Assembly: GCF_026914185.1 (NCBI RefSeq)
Contig: NC_070560.1
Location: 7,865,501-7,929,500 of the forward strand
Direction: 5' to 3'
Length of the DNA: 64,000 nt
DNA from: Puccinia triticina
Taxonomy: Eukaryota > Basidiomycota > Pucciniomycetes > Pucciniales > Pucciniaceae
Of this stretch, positions 55,715 to 64,000 are shown in pieces; positions within the stretch are counted from its first letter, which is position 1; every line of letters starts with the position of its first letter. The notes beneath the pieces are model-generated. The model worked only from the letters and a program-made list of their open reading frames with translations, did not search any database and had not been told where the DNA came from. The position numbers and the translations under genes were made by a program.

Positions 55715-55805
55715 TTCGAGGCTCACAGATGTGGCTTGTAATGTTGCGACTCGTAGCAGATAGAACCCGGGAGGTGCACAATTGGAGGGACTTACTTCTA
55801 GTCTC
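55715..55805 (-). repeat. Copy 1 of the 85-bp internal repeat (leader of the Ty3 element)
   Basis: Minus strand AGAAGTAAGTCCCTCC, TGTGCACCTCCCGGG, ACATTACAAGCCACATCTGTGAGCC. It lies between the primer-binding region and the gag start. The GTAAGT within it looks like a splice donor. Confidence 0.75.
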
Positions 55806-55892
55806 CTTGCCCTCGCCGCTGAACCCTAAAAAAAAGAAAAGAAACTCTAAATGAAAACAAAGACCGCCAAGCGTCTCGAATCCGTCCAAATC

Positions 55893-55944
55893 GGCGAGAC
55901 TGTAAATCTTGAGGTCGCTGGTTCGATCCCGGCTCGGGGGACCA
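55893..55944 (-). promoter_or_regulatory. Primer-binding region made of a tRNA-Tyr 3' half
   Basis: Directly inside the 5' LTR (two bases apart), the plus-strand sequence is that of a tRNA from its anticodon arm to its CCA end. AGACTGTAAATCT has anticodon GTA (Tyr), then a variable region, the T-arm CGCTGGTTCGATCCCGGC and CGGGGGACCA. A usual primer-binding site pairs with only about 12-18 bases of the primer tRNA; here the match covers about 50. The Tyr identity rests on the anticodon and on its likeness to fungal tRNA-Tyr. Confidence 0.85.
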
Positions 55945-55946
55945 AA

Positions 55947-56765
55947 TGAGGAACTCTGGCCGGTGCTAGGCCGGCAGCAGTTCGGGGAGGGGAAAAGAAA
56001 ATATGAATCTGAGATGTGTATGCCCTCCGGTTACGATTGGCCGTAAAAGAGCGCGACGAGTCGTGTAGCGTTGGGGGGGGTTGATTTTTCTGACGGCTGG
56101 AGATGCGCGTCGGCGGTGTTTTGAGTTTGAGAGGGAGCCGGGGATACTGCCGGCGGGATGAGGGATGTGATCTAAACCGGTAAGGTGGAAGAGATCGGCG
56201 TTTTGCGGGGTAATGAACTTAGAAGACGTGTGAAAAACGGATGATACGGGCGGAAAGCGCCAAGACTTCTAACTTTTGAATTTCGATGGAGAACTGAATT
56301 TTTCTTTTTGTTCAGAGTAGGTCCATGCCGCTCCAAAGCCGGAGTTCGAACTGAACTCAAACTTTGGAGCTTGTGACATCTAACAGACAGCTCATCACAA
56401 CCTAGCGCGCACACGCGCGCAACAACAACACGAGACACAAGACAGAAACAAAACCAAACAAACAGAAACAAAACAAACCAACCCTCCTCATACAAAACCT
56501 AACCAACGCGCGCCAAATGAAAAAAAAGAAATTTAACAAAACATAATGAAAGGAAACTGACAGGAAAACAGAAGCGTGAAAAAGAAACAAAAAGAAAAGA
56601 AAATAAAAAAGAAGACCTGAAACGCCTTGAGGAAGCGCGCCACGCCGCGCCATTGAACCTTGAGGAAGCCTTGAGGGCTTGCTGGCTTGAACCTTGATGT
56701 CCCTGGCGCGCGCCATGCGCCGCGAAAAGCCTGATTCCCACGCGTGTACAGATCTGTCCACCACA
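55947..56765 (-). repeat. 5' LTR of the Ty3 element
   Basis: 819 bases, with the same ends as the 3' LTR (TG...CA). The Ty3 transcript would start here on the minus strand. A-rich and GCGCGC-rich parts alternate; open frames within it are not genes. Confidence 0.95.
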
Positions 56766-57767
56766 CCGTAGATAAGGTTTTGTGGGATTTCCTTGGTAGG
56801 AAATCCGCCAAATCATCCCTGTTAGAATTGTGCCCCATGCCCAGAAGAGGGTTTATTTCCTTTTTGTTCCTTTTCTTTCCATCAGGGTCCTTTAGCCCCC
56901 TAGGCCCCTCTTAGGCCCTTTTTTTTTCTCCACGTATTTCATTCGTCCCCTCATGAAATACAACCCCCACTTAGTTCCGAGCCCATATCAGTGAGACATG
57001 CTCTTTTAAGACTTCTCATCTGATTTTCTGAGTCCCTGCACAGATTCTGTGCTTGATCATTTCTCAGCTCACCATTCTCAGTCTCAGGCCTTTGGCCCTT
57101 ATTTCTTCAATCCCCCAGCTACACAAGTTGTCCCTGAGATGTGCTAATGCCGTGAAACTCAAAATATGGTTTGAAGAGTGTATTCTTATGGCAGGAAACA
57201 TTTGGGGCCATTTGGAGCACCATAGATAAGGTTTTGCTGGATTTCCTTGGTAGGAAATCCGCCAAATCAGCCCCGGCTACACAAGGTGTCCCTGAGGTGT
57301 GCTAATGCCGTGAAGCTCAAAATATGGTTTGAAAAGTGTATTCTCATGGCAGAAAACATTTGGGGCCATTTGGAGCACCTTAGATAAGGTTTTGCGGGAT
57401 TTCCTTAGTAGGAAATCCGCCAAATTAACCCCCCTGTTCCCCAAGGCCTTCCTGATTTTTTATACTTCTGTAAATCTAAACATGTTTTCTAGACAGTGTA
57501 TCTAGATTTCTGTAAAATTTCGGGAGTGTTTGGGTGCTCCAGTGAGGAGATATAAATATTTCCCTATTTTCTGGGATTTATTGTAAAATTAAAATCCCGA
57601 CTCCCGTTTGGGATTGCGGAATTAAAAATCCGACTCCCAAAACCCCTCCGGGTCAAAATGCGGTCATGAGGACACGGGGGAGACGTTGCAAAGCGGTCTG
57701 CGCGACATAAACCCCATTTGGGAGTCAATTTTTCAATTTATGGGAGTCAATTTCTCAACCCCCTTTC

Positions 57768-58125
57768 AGAAAAGGTTGGACCCGGTGCTTTTTGAAAATT
57801 TGCGTTGCCCGCAAGTTATGGGGATGTGAATTTGAACATTTAGTATTATCCCCCCTTTCTGCCATCTGACATCAGCTGTTTCATGCAGCAGGCGCATCAA
57901 ACACTCTGGCGAGCATCATCATGATTGGTATCTGGCACCTGTCATTGCCTTTTGCTGTGTTGTGCTAGCCCACTTGCCGCCATATCAAACTGATCAAATT
58001 GACCTGTTACTTCCGGCCAGCCAATAAAATTTTTATCGATCCATCCCGCTAATTCTGGCTGGCCATCCCAACCCTCCTCAATCCAACCGGTTTGTCAAAA
58101 TTGTCTCCCCACTTCTCCGTCGCCA
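57768..58125. other. Intergenic, presumed promoter of the next gene
   Basis: No repeats or open frames of note. Pyrimidine-rich sequence leads to the ATG at 58126. Confidence 0.4.
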
Positions 58126-59670
58126 ATGGATAACAGCCAGATACTACCTAAATTATCAGAAATACTGAGCTCCATAGCCCCGCAAAGCCTTCCACCACCT
58201 TATACAACCGGAAAACCTGCTTCTGATGTGAGTTCCTATTTCTTCTCTCTCATCCATCCATCCATTTTAACTCATATATTCCTTGTTGTGCAAATCCCTC
58301 TTAACTCAACTCTAGCCAAGTCCCGTAACAGTGAGTTTTGCCTTTCTTCTCTCTCATCCTTCCGTCTGAGATAACTCATACATTGTTTGGTTGGATTTAG
58401 ATAAACATTGTGAAAAATTTCAAACTTTATGTATCTGATAAACAGAAAAAGAAGAAGAGCGAAAAAATTTGGCTCCTAGTTCCCTCTCCACTTGACTTTA
58501 TTGTAATGGTGCCGGTTGACTCAACGTTCAAACAGTTTCAATATCTAGTAGCGGCCGCGTGTGATTTGTCTGTTCCAAATACGACTATCATCTTTATGGA
58601 TGCGCTTGAGAAGAAAAAATACAAGCTCTCCTGGTATGCCAGCATCCTCCATCTCAAGGGTTGGTACAAATTGGACAAGGTCTCCCTGACCAATCAGGCT
58701 TCCCTCAAAGATTGGTTCAACATGATCTCTGCTTTGGCTTGCAAAGGAAAATCCCCGGAGCCTTGTTTGAGTCTCCACATGGTCAATCCAGTCAAGGTTG
58801 TCAAAGACGGCAAGCGGGCGGATCTTCTGGCAAAACAAGCGAAATACAAACAGGCTATGGATGAGAAACAACCAAATAAGCAGCGCAAAAAGGGAGATGA
58901 CAAGGACAATGACAGTAGCAATGATCCGGATGATGACAAAGAGCGAGATGAGGAAGAAATTGACCCGGAGGACTGGAACAAAATCAACTTCCAAATGAGT
59001 GAAATATTTGATTGTTATCCTCTCAACAAAGATTACAATACCAACATCCCAGTGTTAATCAACCCTGCCTATCCAACCAAGTACATACCCATAACAGTCG
59101 CCGGGTGTCAAGAGTGGGCCATGTGTATTGTGAGTGGCCGCCATATTATGAATTCTTGTTTGTTGTAGCTGGTTGACTGAATTTTGTTGTCTGGTCCCCA
59201 CCGTGTAGCTTGATCCAAACATGCCTGGCGTAAACATTGCGTCTCCCCCTCAATCTCTTCTTCCTTACCGTGTTCAAGGAGCAAAGAAGCAGAAGGTGGA
59301 ACCCAAGCCAGCCAATGACAAGAGCTCCACATTGTGTCGACTGCTTATGGACACCATTTCAAGCAATGTATCTCACTCTGTGGCTCCACATCCAGCTCCT
59401 ACTTCCGACGGTGTGGAATATGACCCTCAGGCTCCGGAGGCGCCACCAATCCTCGGCTATTTTGAATTCTTGAGGCTCCGGAAGATTGACGCGGTTCATG
59501 AAACCCTCCTCGCAAATGGCATCATATCCCATAGGTTCTTCCGGCGTGGGTCGTCATTAGCCCGATCTAAAGTGTCGGATCTAGGTTTGAATTTAGGTGT
59601 GGTTACAGCTTTGTTTGACAATGTCTCACAATATGAACGCCATTTGGCCCATCTACGATTGGCCACTTGA
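58126..59670 (+). CDS. Unknown 434-aa protein with a 15-base microexon
   Basis: Four exons, 58126-58227, 58316-58330, 58401-59129 and 59209-59670, all with phase-0 introns (88, 70 and 79 bases; GTGAGT donors each time). Exon 2 is only 15 bases (five codons), supported by TCTAG before it and GTGAGT after it, and by the frame kept on both sides. The protein begins with a Leu/Pro-rich segment. A folded region follows (residues about 40-170, containing IWLLVPSPLDFIVMVPVDSTF and LSWYASILHLKGWYKL). A highly charged disordered stretch (KQRKKGDDKDNDSSNDPDDDKERDEEE) comes next, and the C-terminal helical part ends LRLAT. No domain is recognised. It could be a rust-lineage repeat-family protein. The intact frame and good splice sites argue it is expressed. 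Confidence 0.7.
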
Positions 59671-60077
59671 ATTGGTCCTTTTCTATCTCTGTCTGTCTGC
59701 TCTGTCTGCTGCTGTGCTGAATTGGTTTCAACTTTTATATCTCTGTCTGCCCGCTCTGTCCGCTGCCTGCCTGTCTAACTCTAACAAATGAAGTCTTGTC
59801 AATCTTATTTCTGTCCACTGCCTGCTATATATCAGTCTGTCCGCTGCCTGCCTGCCTGTCTAACAATTTAATTGTTCTCTATCTCTGCAATTGTACTACA
59901 GTGACCCCGCCATGTAAGCATAAGGATGGTGGACAAAAACCCTATGCTTACATTGAGGTATGCTTCTTAGCGAAGTAAGCATAAATCACTTTTGCTTATA
60001 TAGGACTGGCCTTTATAAGCATTGTAAATTCCCAGGCCAGTTTATGCTTACATTGTGTGGCTTGAGACAACGGTGGG

Positions 60078-60700
60078 CTGATACACTAACTGTATTGTTA
60101 GTGTAGTGTATTGTTAGTTTTTTCCACTGCACTACACAAATGATACTGTTATCCTTGATTTTATTGCAATAACAATACATCTTTTTGATGTTATTCTTTT
60201 TGGCTGTTATTGTATTGTTAGTGTAGCTGAAATATGCCAGGTTAACAATAACCAAACCCTAGTTTCATGATTGTTATCTGTTGTTATTCCTGATAACAAA
60301 TACAATAACTGTTGGTTTATCTCTGAAATTAATGATAAAATTACTTTCAGTGTATTGATATTTTTGGTAGTAAAGTTGGTTTTGTGTTACAAAAAAAATA
60401 AATCTGGGACATGATGTTTTGAAAATCATTTTCTAGAGGCTAAAAACCATGAAATAACAGATACTGTAGTGCAGAAGATTGTTATCCTAACTCTGATACA
60501 CTAACTTTCAGGGAAATGTTGGTTATCCAAAAGAAATACACTACCTGTTAGTGTATTTCGAGTGTATTCTGGATAACAATACCCAAGATCTTCAATGAGA
60601 AACTTTGGATACACTAACTGTTAGTGTATTGGGCTATAATTGGGGATAACAATACCCCAATTGTCTCGCCAAATTACCACGGATACACTAACAGATATTG
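60078..60700. repeat. TACACTAAC/GTTAGTGTA and GATAACAATA word cluster
   Basis: ATACACTAAC followed by GTTAGTGTAT occurs repeatedly, forming hairpins (for example near 60090, 60545 and 60610). GATAACAATA and its complement are interspersed. AT-rich, with no coding sense. Confidence 0.8.
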
Positions 60701-60979
60701 GCCCGTAGCGTAGTGGCCCATCATTGCTTGAGATGTTTGGGGAGCAGATGATTGGGATGTTGCAAGCATTCTGCAGAAAGGAGCTTTTACCTGCTCACTG
60801 GCTGACATTTTTGAGGTTGATAAGCTGTACTTGGGAGGTTCTTACGGTTTCCAAGATGGAGATCAGTAGTATCTATGGCCCCTTGGCCTTTTTTCCAAAT
60901 CCTATATAAGCATATTTCTGCACCAGGAAAAATCAGTAGTCACTAGATGACAACTGACATGACACCTGCTCCAGCTGGC

Positions 60980-62815
60980 TATCCAGCCTCTAGTGCAATT
61001 TTCACGAGCTGATCCTCAGCTTTGTCCCAGGCACAGCTGCCTCCAGTCTTGGCGCAGGACAAGCCACTGCTCAGCCTTTGCCTGAGCAAGAACGGGCATT
61101 GATAAATGCACACCTGTCCTCCGGGGGCACGCCCACGACCATGCCCTTTGAACAGGGCGTGTGGGACCGCGCACCCTTTATCAAGGGCGTGCACGCCCCC
61201 ACATAGGCGTGCACAAGCGTGCACCGTGCCTGCTCGCCGAGAGCCCCTCGGTGGGTTGGCGCAAGTACATATACCTGCTCGCCGAGAGCCCCTCGGCGGG
61301 TATGGTGTATGTATCCCTGCTCGCCGACAAGGATAACTCTCGGCGAGCAGGTATACAAACACCTGCCCGCCGAGCCTGCTCACCGAGAGCCCCTCGGCGG
61401 GCAGGTGCATGTACACCTGCTCCAGGCATACAGATCCCACCTCGCCGAGAGCCTCTCGGCGAGCAGACCTGCCCGCCGAGCCTGCTCACCGAGAGCCCCT
61501 CGGCGGGCAGGTGCATGTATACCTGCTCGCGCAGAGAAATCCTCGGCGAGCAGGCATACAGATCCCACCTCGCCGAGAGCCTCTCGGCGAGCAGGTATAC
61601 ATACACCTGCCCACCGAGCCTGCTCACCGAGAGCCCCTCGGCGGGCAGGTGCATTTATACCTGCTCGCCGAGAGAAATCCTCGGCGAGCAGGCATACATA
61701 TCCCACCTCGCCAAGAGCCTCTCGGCGAGCAGGTATAGTTGAACCTGCCCGCCGAGGGGCTCTTGGCGAGAAGGTATACTTGAACCTGCCCGCCGAGGGG
61801 CTCTTGGCGAGCAGGCTCGGCGGGCAGGTGTTTGTATACCTGCTCGCCGAGAGTTATCCTTCTCGGCGAGCAGGCAAGGCTCTCGGCGAGCGGGGATATG
61901 TATGCCTGCTCGCCGAGAGGTGTATGCCTGCTCGCCGAGAGGTGTATGCCTGCTCGCCGAGGATTTCTCTCGGCGACCAGGTATACATGCACCTGCCCGC
62001 CGAGCCTGCTCACCAAGAGCCTCTCCGCGGGCAGGTGCAAGTATACCTGCTCGCCGAGAGGCTCTTGGCGAGGTGGGATATGTATGCCTGCTCGCCGAGG
62101 ATTTCTCTCGGCGAGCAGGTATAAATGCACCTGCTCGCCGAGGGGCTCTCGGTGAGCAGGCTCGGTGGGCAGGTGTATGTATACCTGCTCGCCGAGAGGC
62201 TCTCGGCGAGGTGGGATCTGTATGCCTGCTCGCCGAGGATTTCTCTGCGCGAGCAGGTATACATGCACCTGCCCGCCGAGGGGCTCTCGGTGAGCAGGCT
62301 CGGCGGGTAGGTGTTTGTATACCTGCTCGCCGAGAGTTATCCTTCTCGGCGAGCAGGCAAGGCTCTCGGCGAGCAGGTGCATGTATACCTGCTCTCCGAG
62401 AGGCTCTCGGCGAGGTGGTATCTGTAACTGCCCGCCGAGGGGCTCTCGGCGAGCAGGTATACTTGCATCTGCCCGCCGAGGAGCTCCCGACGAGCCATGG
62501 TGCACGCCCGTGAACGCCCATGTGGGGGCGTGCACGCCCTCGCACGCCCATACAGGGGTGTGCATGCCCTTTTTCCCTTTATCAAGGGTGTGCGGTCCCA
62601 CACGCCCTTTTCAAAGGGCGTGGGCGAGGGCTTGCCTCCGGGGGACGGGTGTGTGTTTATCAACACCCGTTCTTGCTCAGGCAAAGGCTGAGCAGTGGCT
62701 TGTCCTGTGCCAAGACTGAGGGGCAGCTGGGCCTAGGCCAAGGCTGAGCAGCAGCTTTGCCTGGGACAAAGCTGAGGAGCAGCTTGTGAAAATTGCAAGC
62801 TAGAGGCTTCAGCTG
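60980..62815. mobile_element. Foldback element around the CTCGGCGAG array
   Basis: Arms of about 200 bases (about 60980-61200 and 62510-62815) are inverted copies: GCCTCTAG...GCAATTTTCAC..AGCTG.TCCTCAGCTTTGTCCCAGGC, then AGCCACTGCTCAGCCTTTGCCTGAGCAAGAACGGG and CCCACACGCCC words. The hairpin array lies between them. Confidence 0.82.
61210..62490. repeat. CTCGGCGAGCAGG hairpin satellite
   Basis: About forty half-units of CCTGCTCGCCGAGAG and CTCTCGGCGAGCAGG alternate, with GTATAC, GTGCATGTATAC and GGGATCTGTATG linkers. Nearly every pair can fold into a hairpin with an arm of about 14 bases. The two halves of the array are themselves roughly mirror images. Long frames on both strands (Ala/Arg/Pro-rich) are produced by the GC-rich palindromes and are not annotated as genes. 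Confidence 0.92.
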
Positions 62816-63103
62816 TGCCAAAATGGGCACTGAGCTGTGTGCCAGCCAGCCCTGAACTAGCAGATGGAGTAGCTTTGGAGCTGAAACCAGAGCTGTGTTA
62901 TGTCAGTTGTCATCAACTGACTACTTTTTTTTCCTGGTGCTGTTTTCTCCCCCCAATTTTTTATGCATTATGCATAAAAAGCATCAAATTTGCAGTAACC
63001 AAAAATGGTGGATGGAAATCCTATGCTTACAACATGTATGCTTACATGGCGGGGTCACTGTATGTCTCTGCGCTGCCTGTCTCACAAAGAACTTTAACAT
63101 TCC

Positions 63104-63310
63104 CCGGGGGGGGGGGGGGGGGGGCTACCACGTGTGGTCGTCCTGTTTGTTTGCACGCAAACGGACAGGGTGAGCCTCTACAACCACGTGCGGTTGTCCT
63201 GTCCGTTTGCACGCAAACAGACAGGGCTAGACTGTACCACCATGTGCGGTCGTCCAAACGGACAGGGCAAGACTGTACCACCACGTGCGGTCAGGGCAAG
63301 ACGGTACAAT
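63104..63310. repeat. Poly-G tract and short CCTGTCCGTTTGC hairpin block
   Basis: A run of about 20 G (63105-63124) is followed by two complete hairpins of the type seen at 9930-11400 (TGTTTGTTTGCACGCAAACGG and GTCCGTTTGCACGCAAACAG) plus a half unit. A second palindrome, ACCACGTGNGGT, alternates with them (63128, 63182, 63237, 63280). Confidence 0.85.
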
Positions 63311-63339
63311 GGACCTGTGACACTGTTTCAGACTTGTCA

Positions 63340-63440
63340 CAGGTACCGCTGGTACCGGCGGTAAGTACCGCCGGCACCAGCTGGGCGGTGCTGGCCCGGT
63401 ATCCTGGTACTGCTAGCGGTACACGGGTGCCGATGATCAT
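63340..63440. repeat. GGTACC/CCGGCGG palindromic cluster
   Basis: CAGGTACCGCTGGTACCGGCGGTAAGTACCGCCGG and related words within 90 bases; the same type as the island at 1240-1800. Confidence 0.65.
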
Positions 63441-63785
63441 CCTTACTCTGCACTTACCTCATGAATTTGCCTGTCTGACAAATGAACTCGTCAAATAAAC
63501 AGCAGATAATTCATATTATAACTCTCTGTACTTGTCTCAGTCTCACAAATGAAGGTGTGAGATCAACACAAGATAATTCATAATAAGCTGGGAGGGCAGG
63601 AAAACAAGGAGGAAAACATGTGGCTAATCATCAAACAACCTTGGTGTCAAGGGCAACGTCAAATCATCACAAGATTATTCATAAAAGCTTGGTTGGGCGG
63701 AAATCAACGAGGAAAAAAATGTGTATAATCATAAAACAGCTTTTGACGCGACGGCGACCGCACCCGGATACCATTAAGACTGCGC
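63441..63785. repeat. Diverged duplicate of about 90 bp; no gene
   Basis: GATCAACACAAGATAATTCATAATAAGCT (63561) and TCATCACAAGATTATTCATAAAAGCT (63663) begin two related segments of about 90-100 bases, each followed by GGGNGG and AAACAAGGAGG/ATCAACGAGG. This lies downstream of the partial gene at the window end. Confidence 0.55.
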
Positions 63786-64000
63786 TCAGGGTGGCGCCAG
63801 GATAACCATGTTGGTTTGCTTGGATTTTCCTTTATGATGTTGCTCCAGGAGTGCAACCCCCTTGCATAGAGCCCTTGCGATCCCAATAGGAAATCCGTGC
63901 TTGAGAAGCTCGGCCTCACTTGATGATCGGAAGAATCCCCAATGTCGTATACCCAAAGTCATCAAGCAGCCCCCTGTGTACGTGTCGTTGGGATCGATTT
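63786..64000 (-). CDS. 3' end of an unknown gene (runs off the window)
   Basis: An open minus-strand frame enters from the window end and stops at TGA 63788-63786, giving about 70 residues. They start IDPNDTYTGGCLMTLGIRHWG and continue with FFRSSSEAELLKHGFPIGIARALCKGVALLEQHHKGK. The composition looks like a folded, helical, basic C-terminus. I do not recognise the family. Upstream exons are outside the window. Confidence 0.5.
   Translation of the reverse strand, partial: IDPNDTYTGGCLMTLGIRHWGFFRSSSEAELLKHGFPIGIARALCKGVALLEQHHKGKSKQTNMVILAPP

Larger units (their letters stand above)
48448..56765 (-). mobile_element. Ty3-type LTR retrotransposon
   Basis: Two LTRs (48448-49250 and 55947-56765) differ by only a few substitutions and about 16 bases of indel, so insertion is recent. 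CCGT flanks both ends (48444-48447 and 56766-56769), and the empty site reads GGAGCACCGTAGATAAGG as in sister repeats. Order on the minus strand: LTR, tRNA-Tyr-like primer region, gag-protease, RT-RNase H, integrase, LTR. This RT-RNaseH-integrase order is that of the Ty3 group. A frame break separates RT-RNase H from integrase. Confidence 0.95.
47476..57767. mobile_element. Long-TIR DNA element split by a Ty3 retrotransposon
   Basis: Inverted ends start GAAAGGGGGTTGAGAAAT at 47476 and mirror it at 57767. Similarity extends about 340 bases inward (TTTTGGGAGTCGG, AAATATTTATATCTCC and so on). Inside both arms are several units of about 150 bases containing TAAGGTTTTGCGGGATTTCC, CTACACAAGGTGTCCCTGAGG and ATTTGGGGCCATTTGGAGCACC, in direct and inverted order. 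One unit is cut at GGAGCACCGT by the retrotransposon. No transposase is seen. A further unrelated stretch (56825-57110) lies in the right arm. The target duplication is not clear. Confidence 0.78.
59899..63060. mobile_element. TA-duplicating TIR element (Tc1/mariner-like ends)
   Basis: The ends are CAGTGACCCCGCCATGTAAGC at 59899 and its complement to 63060, flanked by TA on both sides (59897-59898 and 63061-63062). Further inside both ends are CTATGCTTAC words. CAGT ends plus TA duplication are typical of Tc1/mariner relatives. No transposase frame is seen. The element hosts the TACACTAAC cluster, the foldback at 60980-62815 and the CTCGGCGAG array. Confidence 0.82.

Noticed and set aside
55893..55944. 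A genuine tRNA-Tyr gene
   Set aside because: Only the anticodon-to-CCA half is convincing, the D-arm and 5' acceptor strand are not matched, CCA is encoded, and it lies two bases from an LTR; it is a primer-binding region.
61161..62601. Ala/Arg/Pro-rich open frames of up to 325 codons on both strands
   Set aside because: Artefacts of the GC-rich CTCGGCGAG palindromes; no start context, splice sites or conserved domain.

Overview
The window is nuclear DNA of a filamentous fungus, most likely a rust (Pucciniales) or a close relative. This is an inference from three things: short GT-AG introns in every gene, many nested transposons, and a rust-type mixture of CACTA, hAT and Ty3 elements beside a few host genes. 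No species can be named from sequence alone. Only three regions look like ordinary host genes with intact multi-exon frames: an RFX-type winged-helix protein (33785-35620), a Rab GDP-dissociation inhibitor (44743-46831) and an unknown 434-aa protein (58126-59670). A broken chitin-deacetylase-like gene (36731-37271) and the 3' end of another gene (63786-64000) may also be host genes.

The main discovery is at 952-21813. A 26-bp perfect terminal inverted repeat starting CACCAGGGG, flanked by a 3-bp TCA duplication, bounds a 20.9-kb CACTA-like (EnSpm/Plavaka-type) element. Inside are a Tnp2-like transposase (-), an unknown 754-aa protein (-), a Tet-like 2OG-Fe(II) dioxygenase (-), an SNF2 ATPase (+, damaged), an unknown 1183-aa 17-exon protein (-) and a small beta-rich protein (+). 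The package combines mobilisation with DNA-modification and chromatin-remodelling functions. A perfect-hairpin satellite lies between the divergent Tet-like and SNF2 genes. Of the 22 introns in the four minus-strand genes, 21 are phase 1, unlike the mixed phases of GDI.

From 21.8 to 33 kb is a nest. Fragments of a rust-type multicopy gene are interrupted by a foldback element with tRNA-like arms (22471-23043) and by a solo LTR (23176-27973), which is itself split by a hAT element (23731-27644). Then come a short hAT-type MITE (29140-29531) and two same-family long-TIR elements, one inside the other in opposite orientation (30022-32922 and 30873-31933). From 38 to 44 kb are a 1.6-kb palindrome, a second solo LTR of the same family (40275-41151) and blocks of GACCGG hairpin repeats. 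At 47476-57767 a long-TIR element contains a young Ty3-type retrotransposon (48448-56765, minus strand) whose primer-binding region is an unusually long piece of tRNA-Tyr. At 59899-63060 an element with TA target duplication carries a further foldback and a CTCGGCGAG hairpin array.

A general theme is that at least eight unrelated word families in this window (CCTGTCCGTTTGC, CAATGACCGG, CTCGGCGAGCAGG, GGTACC, TACACTAAC, AGAGGTTNNNNAACCTCT, GCTATGCTTTTGGCGC and GGCACTCTCT) are all short self-complementary repeats in clusters. Most long open frames in those clusters are by-products of the palindromes and are not annotated as genes.
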